Origin: Roseomonas genomospecies 6
GTDB lineage: Bacteria > Pseudomonadota > Alphaproteobacteria > Azospirillales > Azospirillaceae
Reading direction: 5' to 3'
Assembly: GCF_008365375.1 (NCBI RefSeq)
Contig: NZ_QOKW01000018.1
Coordinates: 1-64,000, forward strand
DNA length: 64,000 bases
Shown here piece by piece: positions 42,823 through 52,619 of the stretch (position 1 is its first letter; each line of letters starts with the position of its first letter). The position numbers and the translations under genes are program-made. The notes under the pieces were generated by a model, which had not been told where the DNA came from, made no database searches, and was given only the letters and a program-made list of their open reading frames with translations.

Positions 42823-44265
42823 ATGACGAACACCTCCCAGAACAGCCGGATACACCCCGTGATCTTGTCCGGTGGTGCCGGGGTCCGGCTCTGGCCGATG
42901 TCGCGGGAGCAGTATCCCAAGCAGTTCCTGCCGCTCTGCTCGGAACGCTCGATGCTGCAGGACACCGCCGGGCGGGTCTCGGACGCGGCGCGCTTCGCCG
43001 ATCCGCTGATCGTCTGCAACCAGGAACACCGCTTCGTCATCGCCGAGCAGATACGCCAGGCCGGGCGCGGCGCGGCCCGGATCGTCCTGGAGCCGGTCGG
43101 GCGCAACACCGCCCCCGCCGCCGCGGTCGCCGCCCTGATCGTGGCGGAGCAGGACCCCGACGGGCAGATCCTGCTGCTGCCGGCCGATCACGCGATCCAG
43201 GACCGGGACGCCTTCCTCCAGGCCATCGCCACGGCGTCCGCCGCCGCGTCCTCCGGGCTTCTGACCACCTTCGGCATCGTCCCGACCGCGCCGGAGACCG
43301 GCTACGGCTACATCCGGCGCGGCGACGCGGTGGCCGGCCACGATGGTGCCTTCCGCGTCGCCGCCTTCGTGGAGAAGCCCCCGCGCGAGCAGGCCGAGCG
43401 CTATCTGGCGGAGAAGGACTTCTTCTGGAATAGCGGCATGTTCCTGCTGCCGGTGCGCCAGTATCTAGCCGAGCTGGAACGCTGGGCGCCGGCGGTCCTG
43501 GACGCCTGCCGGGCGGCGCTCGCCCGCGGCCGCTCCGACCTCGACTTCTTCCGCCTGGACGAGGAGGCCTTCGCCGCCTCCCCCAACATCTCCATCGACT
43601 ATGCGGTGATGGAGCGCACCGAGGCCGCCGCCGTGGTGCCTTGCAGCATCGGCTGGACCGACGTCGGCGCCTGGTCGGCGCTGTGGGAGATCGGCGAGAA
43701 GGACCAGGGCGGCAACGTCTGCCACGGCGACGCCGTCGCCTGGGACAGCCGCGGCTGCTACGTCCGCAGCGAGGACGGCGCGCTCGTCGCCCTGCTCGGC
43801 ATGGAGAACGCGGTGGTGGTCGCCACCGAGGACGCCATCCTGGTCGCCGCCAAGGACCGGGCGCAGGACATCAAGCCGCTGGTCGAGCATCTGAAGACGC
43901 AGGGCCGCAGCGAACCGCTGCTGCACCGCCGGGTGCACCGCCCCTGGGGCTTCTACCAGTCGCTGCACGCCGGCGATCGCTTCCAGGTGAAGCGCCTGAC
44001 GGTGGCGCCGGGCGCCCGCCTGTCGCTGCAGAAGCATTATCACCGCGCCGAGCATTGGGTGGTGGTGAACGGCACCGCGCTGGTCACCCGCGGCGACGAG
44101 CAGATCCTGCTGCGCGAGAACGAGTCCGTCTACATCCCGCTGGGCACCCCGCACCGGCTGGAGAATCCCGGCAAGGTGCCGCTGAACCTGATCGAGGTGC
44201 AGTCCGGCTCCTATCTGGGCGAGGACGACATCGTCCGTTTCGACGACCATTACGGCCGCTCCTAG
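42823..44265 (+). CDS. manC: mannose-1-phosphate guanylyltransferase / mannose-6-phosphate isomerase
   Basis: 480 aa, ATG 42823. N-terminal nucleotidyltransferase signature GGAGVRLWPMSREQYPKQ at residues 17-34, then EPVGRNTAPA and VEKPPREQAERYL. The C-terminal cupin isomerase domain has HYHRAEHW at 405-412 and IPLGTPHRLENPG. The two-activity (type II PMI) enzyme makes GDP-mannose, a precursor for mannose, fucose or rhamnose in EPS. The plasmid-borne homolog in A. brasilense is called noeJ. It is followed by a hairpin and then two glycosyltransferase genes. Confidence 0.93.
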   Translation: MTNTSQNSRIHPVILSGGAGVRLWPMSREQYPKQFLPLCSERSMLQDTAGRVSDAARFADPLIVCNQEHRFVIAEQIRQAGRGAARIVLEPVGRNTAPAAAVAALIVAEQDPDGQILLLPADHAIQDRDAFLQAIATASAAASSGLLTTFGIVPTAPETGYGYIRRGDAVAGHDGAFRVAAFVEKPPREQAERYLAEKDFFWNSGMFLLPVRQYLAELERWAPAVLDACRAALARGRSDLDFFRLDEEAFAASPNISIDYAVMERTEAAAVVPCSIGWTDVGAWSALWEIGEKDQGGNVCHGDAVAWDSRGCYVRSEDGALVALLGMENAVVVATEDAILVAAKDRAQDIKPLVEHLKTQGRSEPLLHRRVHRPWGFYQSLHAGDRFQVKRLTVAPGARLSLQKHYHRAEHWVVVNGTALVTRGDEQILLRENESVYIPLGTPHRLENPGKVPLNLIEVQSGSYLGEDDIVRFDDHYGRS

Positions 44266-44274
44266 CCCCATCCG

Positions 44275-44305
44275 GAGGCTCCCCGGCGCCATGCCGGGGG
44301 GCTCT
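44275..44305 (+). terminator. hairpin after manC
   Basis: Stem GAGGCTCCCCGGC pairing with GCCGGGGGGCTC (one bulge) and a short loop, followed by TTCC. It may only attenuate, because the next gene starts 47 bp later on the same strand. Confidence 0.5.
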
Positions 44306-44351
44306 TCCATCGGATGGCGCGGCGCACGGCCTGCGACGGAATGCCTCCCGG

Positions 44352-45434
44352 ATGTCTCCGACACAGATCAGCCTGCCCGATGATTCCGTCATCCTGACCC
44401 TCGCCTCGCCGGGCTTCGACGCCGGCTATCCCCGGATTCTCCACAAGTACCTGATCCCCCCGCCCGTCCTCGACGTCATGGAATGGGCGTGGAGAACGCC
44501 GCGTTTTCCCGAACGGCCGGTGCGCGTGGCGCGCCTGTCCGACGTCTGGGTGGCCAAGGAGGGGCTGGTCTTCGACCGCGACGGCAATCTCTACCACGAA
44601 ACCATCACCCAGCATTCCGGCGCGGAGATCGAGGAGGCCCACGCCGCCGTTCTGGCCGCCATGGCGGACGGGCCGGAGCGGGGGGAGAACACCGGCGGCA
44701 AGGGGCCGGTCCTGCTGTGCAAGAAGCGCGGCGTCGGCAATTACGGGCATTGGATGATGGAGATGCTGCCCAAGGCGCATCTCGTCCACAGCCGGCTGCC
44801 GGAGCTGGACGCGCGGTTCCTCGTGGCGCAGGCGCCCGAGCATCTGAACAACGCCATGGCCTTCTCCCTGTCGATGCTGGGGATCGACCTCGCCCGGACC
44901 ATCGTCGCCGACGACACGCCGCGCCGCTTCGCCGACCTGCTTGTGGTGGACGGCTTGAGCGAGCATGGAGGATACATGTCGCCGCTCGTCCTGGAGGGGG
45001 TGGACGCCGTGGCCCGGGATACGGCGCCCGCCGGCGCGGAGCGGCTGTTCGTCACCCGCCGCTCCACCGGCTTCCGCCGCGTCGTGGACGAGGACGCGCT
45101 CGCCGCCCATGCGGAGGCCTGCGGCTACCGGCTGGTCGAACCGGGGATGCTGTCCCTGCCGGAGCAGGTCGCCCTGTTCAAGGGGGCCTCGCGGATCGTC
45201 GGGGTGATGGGGGCGGCGATGACCAACATCGCCTTCGCCCCGCCCGGCGCGCGCGTGGTCAATCTGGCGCCCGCGGGCATGCCGGACACCTTCTTCTGGT
45301 TCATCGCGACCCTGCGCGGCCTCGACTACACCGAGGTCCGCTGCGCGCAGGACGGCCCGGTCCGCGGCGTCATGCCCTGGGACACCGACCTGATCCTTTC
45401 CCCGGACGACCGGGACATCATCTTTGGCGGCTGA
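44352..45434 (+). CDS. GT61 (DUF563) glycosyltransferase
   Basis: 360 aa from ATG 44352 (MSPTQISLPDDS). Family signature NYGHWMMEMLPK at 130-141, then LFVTRRSTGFRRVVDE, then EQVALFKGASRIVGVMGAAMTNIAF near the C-terminus. DUF563/GT61 members include xylosyl- and N-acetylglucosaminyl-transferases. With UDP-xylose synthase encoded at 25665, xylose transfer is possible but unproven. 31 bp before the next gene. Confidence 0.86.
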   Translation: MSPTQISLPDDSVILTLASPGFDAGYPRILHKYLIPPPVLDVMEWAWRTPRFPERPVRVARLSDVWVAKEGLVFDRDGNLYHETITQHSGAEIEEAHAAVLAAMADGPERGENTGGKGPVLLCKKRGVGNYGHWMMEMLPKAHLVHSRLPELDARFLVAQAPEHLNNAMAFSLSMLGIDLARTIVADDTPRRFADLLVVDGLSEHGGYMSPLVLEGVDAVARDTAPAGAERLFVTRRSTGFRRVVDEDALAAHAEACGYRLVEPGMLSLPEQVALFKGASRIVGVMGAAMTNIAFAPPGARVVNLAPAGMPDTFFWFIATLRGLDYTEVRCAQDGPVRGVMPWDTDLILSPDDRDIIFGG

Positions 45435-45465
45435 CGCCGGACGCGGAACGACGGGGGATGCGGGG

Positions 45466-48021
45466 ATGACGACGCCTGAGCCATTCGACTACTACATCGA
45501 ACGCATCGAGGTCGGCAGCGAGCTTCGGATCGAGGGCTGGGCCTTTCACCGGACGCACGGCCTGTGCGGCTTTGGCGTGGTGATCGACCGGGGGAATCCC
45601 CCGTCCGCTCTCCATGTCCGGAGGGGAATCGACCGGCACGACGTCGGCCTCGCCCTCGGCAACCCTCTGGCCGACCGTTCGGGCTTCGTGGTGGCCGCGG
45701 CCGTGCCGCTCAGCACGTCGGCGGTCGTCCTGCGGCTGACCGCCGGGGGGGAGGAGTGCATCATTCCCCTGATGCTGCGCGAGGGGTTGTCGCTGCGCAG
45801 TTGGCAGGTCGCCTGCGACCGCGCCCCGGCGGCGGTCGAGTACCGCTTCCTGACCGAACGCGGCCTGCGCTACGCCGCCGCCCTGCCGGCGCCGCTGACA
45901 CGGGCGCGGAACGCGGTGGGTGGTGGTCCTCCCGTCACGGTCGCTCCGGTTACGATCGCCCCCGTAACGATCATCGTGCCGGTCTATGGCGGAAAACACT
46001 TCCTGACCCCGCTGGTGCACGCGCTGATCGAGACGGTCGATCCCCGGCACCGCATCGTCTTCATCGACGACGGCAATCCCGACCGCAGCATCTCGGCCTT
46101 CCTGGTGGCGCTCGGCACCGCGCTCGATCATGTGACGGTCGTCGCCAAGCCGCGCAACGAGGGGTATCTGAAGGCCGTGCTCACCGGGCTGGAGGTGGCG
46201 GAGCGGCTGAATTCCGACGGGCATGTCGTCCTGCTGAACACCGATGTGGAGGTGCCGCCGGGCTGGCTGGAGCGGCTGGTCGGGCCGATCGAGGCGACGC
46301 CGTCCATCGCCAGCACCACCCCCTTCACCAACGCCGGCACCATCTGCGGCTTCCCGGCCATGCCGGAGGACAACGAGCCCTTCCTCGGCGCCACGGCGGC
46401 GGAGATCGACATGGGCTTCGCGGCCCTGGGGGATCTGCCCCCGGTGGAGGTGCCGACGGGCGTCGGCTTCTGCATGGCGCTGAACCGGCGGGCGCTGCGC
46501 GAGGTCGGCGTCTTCGATCTGGAGGCCTTCGGGCGCGGCTATGGGGAGGAGGTGGACTGGTGCCGGCGCGCCATGCGGCGCGGCTTCACCAACGCCGTGG
46601 TGCCCAACCTCTACGTCCACCACCGGCACGGCGGCAGTTTCTCCAGCGAGGAGAAGCAGGCCCAGATCCAGGCGTCGGGCGACATCATCCGGCAGCGCTA
46701 CCCGGAGTTCGACGCGGAGGTGCAGGACTTCATCCGCGCCGACCCGCTGCGCCCCATCCGCGCCGCGGCGGCGGTCCGCATCCTGGGCGCGGCGGCGGCA
46801 GGCCGTCCGCAGACGGTGCTTCTCTTCGACCATGCCGGGCGCGGCGGGGCCGCCGCCTTCCGCGTCAAGGAGATCGCGCGCCTGCACGCGCAGGGACGGA
46901 CGGTGCTTCTGGTGCGGCCCTCCACGGAACCGGCTCTGGCGATGCCGGAACATGCGCTCGACATCGAGCTTCTGCACCGCGAGGCCACCTTCCGCTTTCC
47001 CGCGAACGACCTGTCCGATCTCGGCGCCCTCGTCTCCGCCCTGCCGCCGGCGGAGGTGGTGGTCAACTCGCTGGTCGGCCACGCGGCGCCGGACGCGGTG
47101 ATGGTCTTCCTGCGGACCCTGCGGCGGGACCATGGGGTGCCGCTGCGCCTGATGCACCACGACTATTTCCCGGTCTGCCCCTCGCTGAACCTGATCGACG
47201 CGGAGGACCGGTTCTGCGGTGTGCCGGAGCCGGCACGCTGCCGGACCTGCGCGCCGGCCAACCGGCATTTCCGCCGGCCCGACGGGGAAGGCGTTCCCGT
47301 CGAGGGCTTCGACATCGCGGAGCACCGCCGGGCGTGGCAGGCGCTGTTCGACCTTGCCGACCGCCACGTCACCTTTTCCCGGAGCGCGCTCGCCACGCTC
47401 CGGCGGGCCTTCTCCCTGCGCGACGACCGTCTGCGGATCATCCCGCATCTGGCCGACCATGTGACCGTGACGCCCCTGCCGCCGCCCGCTCCGGACCGGT
47501 TCGCCCGCGTGGCGGTGGTCGGCGGCATCAACGTCGCCAAGGGGTCGGGAATCCTGAAGGCCATGGTGCGGCTGGCGGAGACGCAGCGGCTGCCGGTCCT
47601 GTTCGAGCTGTTCGGCGACAGCGACCAGCCGATCGTTTCCCCGCACCTGCGCGACAACGGCCGCTACGAGCCGGAGCGGCTGGCCGGCCTGCTCGCCGCC
47701 CGCGGCTGCAACGCTATCTTCCTACCGTCGGTCTGGCCGGAAACCCACTGCTACGTGCTGGACGAGGTGGTCGGGCTGGGGCTGCCGGTCGGCGTCTTCG
47801 ACATCGGCGCGCCCGCCGAGCGGCTGCGCCACTGGCCGAACGGCTTCATCGTCTCCTCCATCACCCCGGAGGCGGCCTTGTCCGCCCTGCTGCGCGTGAC
47901 CGGCCATGCGATGCCGGCGAACTCCGTGAGTGGCGGGGGAGCGGCGCCCACGCCGTACGGCGGTATGAAACCGTCGGCGCCTGAGGGCGCCGACGGTTTC
48001 ATACCGCTTCAGGTGTCGTAG
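45466..48021 (+). CDS. glycosyltransferase with N-terminal beta domain, GT2 and GT4-like parts
   Basis: 851 aa from ATG 45466 behind GGGGATGCGGGG. Residues 7 to ~110 form a beta domain (DYYIERIEVGSELRIEGWAF) shared in style with the genes at 32426 and 48009. A GT2 domain follows at about 150-400 (TIIVPVYGG, FIDDGNPD, LLNTDVEVPPGW, YGEEVDWCRRAMRRG). The second half looks GT4-like (LMHHDYFPVCPSLNLID, then FLPSVWPETHCYVLDEVVGLGLPVGV). The last 20 codons run through a perfect 21-bp palindrome, and the stop overlaps the converging gene by 13 bp. It is third in a plus-strand unit after manC. Sugar unknown. Confidence 0.85.
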   Translation: MTTPEPFDYYIERIEVGSELRIEGWAFHRTHGLCGFGVVIDRGNPPSALHVRRGIDRHDVGLALGNPLADRSGFVVAAAVPLSTSAVVLRLTAGGEECIIPLMLREGLSLRSWQVACDRAPAAVEYRFLTERGLRYAAALPAPLTRARNAVGGGPPVTVAPVTIAPVTIIVPVYGGKHFLTPLVHALIETVDPRHRIVFIDDGNPDRSISAFLVALGTALDHVTVVAKPRNEGYLKAVLTGLEVAERLNSDGHVVLLNTDVEVPPGWLERLVGPIEATPSIASTTPFTNAGTICGFPAMPEDNEPFLGATAAEIDMGFAALGDLPPVEVPTGVGFCMALNRRALREVGVFDLEAFGRGYGEEVDWCRRAMRRGFTNAVVPNLYVHHRHGGSFSSEEKQAQIQASGDIIRQRYPEFDAEVQDFIRADPLRPIRAAAAVRILGAAAAGRPQTVLLFDHAGRGGAAAFRVKEIARLHAQGRTVLLVRPSTEPALAMPEHALDIELLHREATFRFPANDLSDLGALVSALPPAEVVVNSLVGHAAPDAVMVFLRTLRRDHGVPLRLMHHDYFPVCPSLNLIDAEDRFCGVPEPARCRTCAPANRHFRRPDGEGVPVEGFDIAEHRRAWQALFDLADRHVTFSRSALATLRRAFSLRDDRLRIIPHLADHVTVTPLPPPAPDRFARVAVVGGINVAKGSGILKAMVRLAETQRLPVLFELFGDSDQPIVSPHLRDNGRYEPERLAGLLAARGCNAIFLPSVWPETHCYVLDEVVGLGLPVGVFDIGAPAERLRHWPNGFIVSSITPEAALSALLRVTGHAMPANSVSGGGAAPTPYGGMKPSAPEGADGFIPLQVS
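47961..48006. terminator. perfect 21-bp stem palindrome inside overlapping convergent gene ends
   Basis: Arms CGGTATGAAACCGTCGGCGC(C) and its exact complement flank a 4-base loop TGAG. It lies inside the last codons of the plus-strand gene and 3 bp beyond the stop of the minus-strand gene, so it can act as a terminator for both. It resembles the hairpin at 18573-18608. Confidence 0.7.
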
Positions 48022-51000
48022 CCGCGGGGCAGGTAGCTCCGCTCCGTCTGCGGGTGGAGGCGGGGGTTGTACCAGCGGCTCGCTCGCGGCGGCACCGCCA
48101 CGTCGAGAGCGGCCAGCAGCGCCCCGCCGGGCGGCGGCGGCTGGACGCAGGAGCGCTTCGTCAGTTTCCAGGTGCTGAACGGTGTGTAGAGAACCCGCTT
48201 GCCGTCTCCGTGGGCGCGCAGCGCGATGGCGCTCGCGATCTGTCCGGCGGTGGCATCGCGCGGAATCCGCCGCAGGAGGCCGCTCAGGAAGCCGCTGCGG
48301 GCCAGCCAGTGACTGGGCGAGACGCCGTCCACGGTCCGCTGGCAGAAGGCCATGCCGTGATAACCGCCGTCGTCCGCGTCGCGCCCGTAATCCGCGGTGG
48401 CCAGGAACCCGCCGAACCCGAAGAAGCCGCCGGCCCAGGCGACGCGGCCATCCGGGTCCAGGACGCGCCCACCGATGGCCGCCGCGTCCTCCACCCCGTT
48501 CAGCAGCCCCGCGAGTTCGCGTAGGGTCCCTGCCTTTTCCGGCATGCAGCCGGCCTGGGCGAAGGCGACGAAATCGCTCTCCGCGCAGGCGTCGGCGAGC
48601 AGGGAGACGAGCGGAGCGTCGTGCAGGGTCAGGTTCGCCAGGACCCAGCCGGCCCCCCGCCGATCGAGATCATACTTCAGCCGCTCCGCGTCCTCGGGGG
48701 AAGCCACCCGAACCCGGATCGGGCCGGACGACTGGCTGCGCCGTACCAGGATGGCGGTGATGGCTTCCGCCGCCGTCTCGTCGACCCGTCCGGCCTCGAT
48801 CACCATCGTCATGGGGAGGGATGTCCCGTCCACGGGGGCCAGCCGCCAGATTCCGGGATGGGGGAACAGCGTGTTCTCGACGACGGCGAGCGTCCGGTCG
48901 CGCCCGGTCAGGGCCAGATGCTGTTCCAGGACGTGCCGCTGGCTGTCCAGCGCCTCCGGCTTCATGCTGGTTTCGACGGATGCCGTCGAGCCGGGGTTGA
49001 TCCGCCACGCGTAGAGCAGATGCGGGACATGCACGATCGTGTGGCCCGCCCGCTCGACGCGGGTGAAGGTGTCCCAATCGTGGCTCCAGGTCGCCCGCAG
49101 GTCGGTGTAGGCGCCGATCTCCACCGCCACGTCGCGCCGCAGGGCGCAGAGGTGGCAGGTGAAGCAGATGTTCATGTGCAGGACCCAGTCGAAGTCCGGC
49201 TTGTGGAACGGCGAGAACAGCCGGGACTGCGGGTTGCTCTTGAACTCGTCGGAATAGAGCACGGCGGGGAAGCCGTGGGCGTGGATGTGCTCCGCCATCA
49301 CCTGGAGCGCGTCGAGCGTCAGGAAATCGTCGGCATCGACCGGCAGGACGTAATCGCCGGACGTCTCCCGGAAGGCCAGCCCGTATCCGGCCATAATGCC
49401 GCGGTTCTCCGGGCTGACGATGACCTTCACATTGTCGTGCACGGCGACGCTGCGCAGCCAGTCCAGAAGCTCCGGCCGGTGGTCGCCGTCGCTGACGATC
49501 ACCCATTCGAAGTTCCGGTAGAACTGGTTGAGGATCGTCTTCTCGATCTCGCGCAGGAACCGGATCGGCTGCTTGTAGGTGCTCATGAAGAAGGAGAAGC
49601 GGATCGACTCATCGACGGGCGGCCGGGTGCGCGACGCTGCGATGCGCGTCATGATCTGCTCCTCCACGTCGCGCACGGGCCGGTCCGCGGGGGTGCGCGC
49701 GATCTCGTAGAAGGGGTTGGCGGTGGAGAAGTTCGGGTTGACGTTCGGGTCCCGTTCGATGCCCCAGCGCCGGATGAAGTTCTGCAGTTCCCAGTTGAAG
49801 GTTCCTTCCTTCGACAGGGATTCGAAGTGATACAGCTCGATGGCGGGATCGACGACGATCCGCAGCCCCTTCGCCCGCACCTTGTTGCAGAAATCGACGT
49901 CGTTGTAGTTGAGCCAGAGGCCGGTGTCGAAGCCCCCCACCTCCTGGTAGAGCCTGCGGGAGACCAGCAGGCAGGCGGCGGTCGTCGCGGCGGCGTTGTG
50001 CGTGAGCTGCGCGATTCCCTGCGGACCCGGCGACAGGCGGTGCTCGCCGATCATGGCGTGGGTCGGGCTGCCGTTCAGCAGCGTGATCCCAACATGCTGG
50101 ATCGTGCCGTTGGCGAACAGCAGGCGCGGGCCGACGATGCCGACCCCCGGCTGCGAGGCCAGCCCGACCATGTCGCGCAGGAAATGCTTGGAGATGGCCT
50201 GGATGTCGTCGTTGAGCAGAAGGACATAGTCGCCGCGCGCCTGCTCCACGCCGATGTTCACGCGCTCGGAGAAATTGAACAGCGGGCGCTGGGCGTTGAA
50301 CTCGCGCACGTTCGGGAAGGCACGCAGGAAGCGCAGCGTGGAATCCTCCAGTTCGCCGTTGTGCACGACGACGACCTCGAAGTTGCCGTAGCATTCGCTG
50401 CCGAAGAGGCTCATCACGCAGTTCGTCACGAGATCGACGGTCATCCCGAAGATCTCACCCTTGCGGCCCGCCGTGGGGATCACGACGCTGACGGAGGGGG
50501 CTTGTTCGGGCGGTGCGTAGACCACGCGCCAGTTGCCCGTGGACCAGTGGGGGTGCACCTCGAAGGGCGTGGCCGCCTGCTGGGCCAGGGTCTCCTCGAT
50601 GGCCTTCCTCTGCCGCTCCACCGCGTAGCTCTTGGCCGACAGGACCTCGGCGGTGGAGCCCGGAATGGCCACCCAGTGGTAGAGGATCTTCGGCACATGG
50701 ACGAAGCGGTCGGTCACCGCCGCGACGCGGAGCGCCAGATCGTAGTCCTGGGTCCCGTCATAGGCGCTGCGGAAGCCGCCGACCGAGCGGACGACGGAGG
50801 CGCGGTAGCAGGTCAGGTGCCCGATGTACATCGTGCCGCGCAGCAGGTCGGGCGACCAGCCGGGCTTGTGCGTCGCGTCGTAGAAGCGCCCGTCGACGCT
50901 CATCTTGTCTTCGTCGGAATAGACGGCGTCCGGGTCGTGCTCGACGACGGCCGCGGCGATCTCGTAGAGCGCGTCCGGCGTCAGCAGGTCGTCATGGTCG

Positions 51001-52619
51001 AGCAGCGCGATCCATTCGCCCTTGGCCAGAGACAGGGCGGCGTTCGACGCGGCGGAGATGCCGCCGTTGGCCGGCAGGGTCGTGACGCGGATGCGGGGGT
51101 CGCGCGCGGCGAACTCGGCCAGCAGTTCCTGGACATGGGGGCCGGGCGAGGCGTCATCGGCGATGCACAGCTCCCAGAACGGGTAGAGCTGGGCGAGCAC
51201 GGAATCGACCGTCGCCCGCAGCCAGCGTTCCGGCGTCTGATAGACCGGCATGACGATGGAGATCGTCGGCCAGCCGTCCCGGGCGGCGATCCGCCGCAGG
51301 ATGTCGTTGGTCGCGATGGTCCGCGGGGCCGGCTCGCCGTGATCGATCCCGCCCTTGCGCGTCTCCAGATGACCGTGGCTGAGGAAGTGGTGATATCCCG
51401 AGGGAATCGCGCGGTTCGACACCGCCTCCGACACGTCGGGATTGTTCGAAAGGTAGCGGTTCTCGCAATAGCCGGGGATGCGGGGCGCGGTTCCGGCCAG
51501 ATCTTCGATCAGCCCGTGGTCGCGCCAGTGCACGGCGGCGGAGGGAAGCTGCCGGCCCGCGATGACGTGGGCCACGTCGGGGCGGTGGGCGCGGTAGAGT
51601 CCCTCGGCGAAGCTGCCCGTCGCCGGGCCCGCGGAAAAGCTCCTGGCGTTGATCATCGCCCAGTCCCGTCCGGTCGGGCCGGGTGCTGCCGGGGCACCGA
51701 TGAGTTCGCCGCTTATCATGGCGGCGAATTCGGGGCGGCTCGGTAGTTCATGGGCGTGGAGCCGCGGCAGCGCGCTCCACGGCGCCGTGCAGCGGCCTTC
51801 GGCGGCGCCGAACATGACGTAATGGCGGTAGCCGCTGATCAGATGGCGGTCTTCCACCAGATCGGCGACGTCGTCGTTGATGCGCAGGTAGGTCTGTTCG
51901 TCGAACCCCGGAACCGCGTCGAAGCCGAACACGCTCCCGGCGACATAGTAATGATCGACCGGGTTGGCCGCGCGAACCCCGCGCATGCCGCGGATGATGG
52001 TCCCGTACCGCTCCACATACCACGACTCGTTTATGGGAATGTGGGGCAGACGTTCCTGGGCGCGGCCGATGAACAGATAGTGCAGATGGGGAGACCCCCC
52101 GGTTCCATGGCACCATTCGGCGGCGTCGGGGTAGATCTGGGAATACCAGTGGGCGTCGAATATCCCGCCGCCCGCCAGCATGGCCACATCGCCGATGACG
52201 TCGACCGGTTGGTCCTCCGGGGCGATTCCCGCCTCGGACAGGGACGCCGGGCACCGGGCCTGCCCGCCGAACAGCGCGCGGAGCGGGGAGAGCCGGGGGG
52301 ACGGGCCGATCGAGGCGCCGCCGATCAGTTCCCCGTCGGCAAGGACGTGGAAGAGCCGCGCCTCCTGATCGGGCACCCACTCGACGGGGATCAGGATGGA
52401 AAAGGCATTGAAGCCGCAGCCCTTCCCCGCATGGAACAGGTCGCTCCGGTAATAGCGTGCCGACGAGGCCGCAACCCGTTGCCCGTCGGCGACGATGGTT
52501 ATGCTAGTCTTATGGTTGGTGTCGTTGTTGGAGACGGCCCAACCGGACAGGACGTAGCCGAAGCCGTTGTTGAGATCCACACTGTCCAAGTTGCCGGTCA
52601 CGGTCCTGCGCTGGGCCAT
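48009..52619 (-). CDS. giant protein with three GT2 glycosyltransferase domains
   Basis: 1536 aa, ATG 52619 behind AAAGGTGA. Residues 7-110 are a beta domain (FGYVLSGWAVSNNDT). At about 150-430 lie several diverged YL..N.DV..HY..G..EGR-type repeats (e.g. FDEQTYLRINDDVADLV). Three GT-A domains follow: 451-660 (SIVMPVYQTP, DHDD at 541-544), 708-940 (SVVIPTAGRK, NDD at 803-805) and 1006-1210 (FSFFMSTYKQPIRFL, DADD at 1095-1098). A degenerate fourth (PMTMVIEAG onward) may end the protein. No signal peptide. Probably a cytoplasmic multi-transferase that builds a repeating unit on a lipid carrier. Specificity unknown. Confidence 0.87.
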   Translation of the reverse strand: MAQRRTVTGNLDSVDLNNGFGYVLSGWAVSNNDTNHKTSITIVADGQRVAASSARYYRSDLFHAGKGCGFNAFSILIPVEWVPDQEARLFHVLADGELIGGASIGPSPRLSPLRALFGGQARCPASLSEAGIAPEDQPVDVIGDVAMLAGGGIFDAHWYSQIYPDAAEWCHGTGGSPHLHYLFIGRAQERLPHIPINESWYVERYGTIIRGMRGVRAANPVDHYYVAGSVFGFDAVPGFDEQTYLRINDDVADLVEDRHLISGYRHYVMFGAAEGRCTAPWSALPRLHAHELPSRPEFAAMISGELIGAPAAPGPTGRDWAMINARSFSAGPATGSFAEGLYRAHRPDVAHVIAGRQLPSAAVHWRDHGLIEDLAGTAPRIPGYCENRYLSNNPDVSEAVSNRAIPSGYHHFLSHGHLETRKGGIDHGEPAPRTIATNDILRRIAARDGWPTISIVMPVYQTPERWLRATVDSVLAQLYPFWELCIADDASPGPHVQELLAEFAARDPRIRVTTLPANGGISAASNAALSLAKGEWIALLDHDDLLTPDALYEIAAAVVEHDPDAVYSDEDKMSVDGRFYDATHKPGWSPDLLRGTMYIGHLTCYRASVVRSVGGFRSAYDGTQDYDLALRVAAVTDRFVHVPKILYHWVAIPGSTAEVLSAKSYAVERQRKAIEETLAQQAATPFEVHPHWSTGNWRVVYAPPEQAPSVSVVIPTAGRKGEIFGMTVDLVTNCVMSLFGSECYGNFEVVVVHNGELEDSTLRFLRAFPNVREFNAQRPLFNFSERVNIGVEQARGDYVLLLNDDIQAISKHFLRDMVGLASQPGVGIVGPRLLFANGTIQHVGITLLNGSPTHAMIGEHRLSPGPQGIAQLTHNAAATTAACLLVSRRLYQEVGGFDTGLWLNYNDVDFCNKVRAKGLRIVVDPAIELYHFESLSKEGTFNWELQNFIRRWGIERDPNVNPNFSTANPFYEIARTPADRPVRDVEEQIMTRIAASRTRPPVDESIRFSFFMSTYKQPIRFLREIEKTILNQFYRNFEWVIVSDGDHRPELLDWLRSVAVHDNVKVIVSPENRGIMAGYGLAFRETSGDYVLPVDADDFLTLDALQVMAEHIHAHGFPAVLYSDEFKSNPQSRLFSPFHKPDFDWVLHMNICFTCHLCALRRDVAVEIGAYTDLRATWSHDWDTFTRVERAGHTIVHVPHLLYAWRINPGSTASVETSMKPEALDSQRHVLEQHLALTGRDRTLAVVENTLFPHPGIWRLAPVDGTSLPMTMVIEAGRVDETAAEAITAILVRRSQSSGPIRVRVASPEDAERLKYDLDRRGAGWVLANLTLHDAPLVSLLADACAESDFVAFAQAGCMPEKAGTLRELAGLLNGVEDAAAIGGRVLDPDGRVAWAGGFFGFGGFLATADYGRDADDGGYHGMAFCQRTVDGVSPSHWLARSGFLSGLLRRIPRDATAGQIASAIALRAHGDGKRVLYTPFSTWKLTKRSCVQPPPPGGALLAALDVAVPPRASRWYNPRLHPQTERSYLPRGYDT

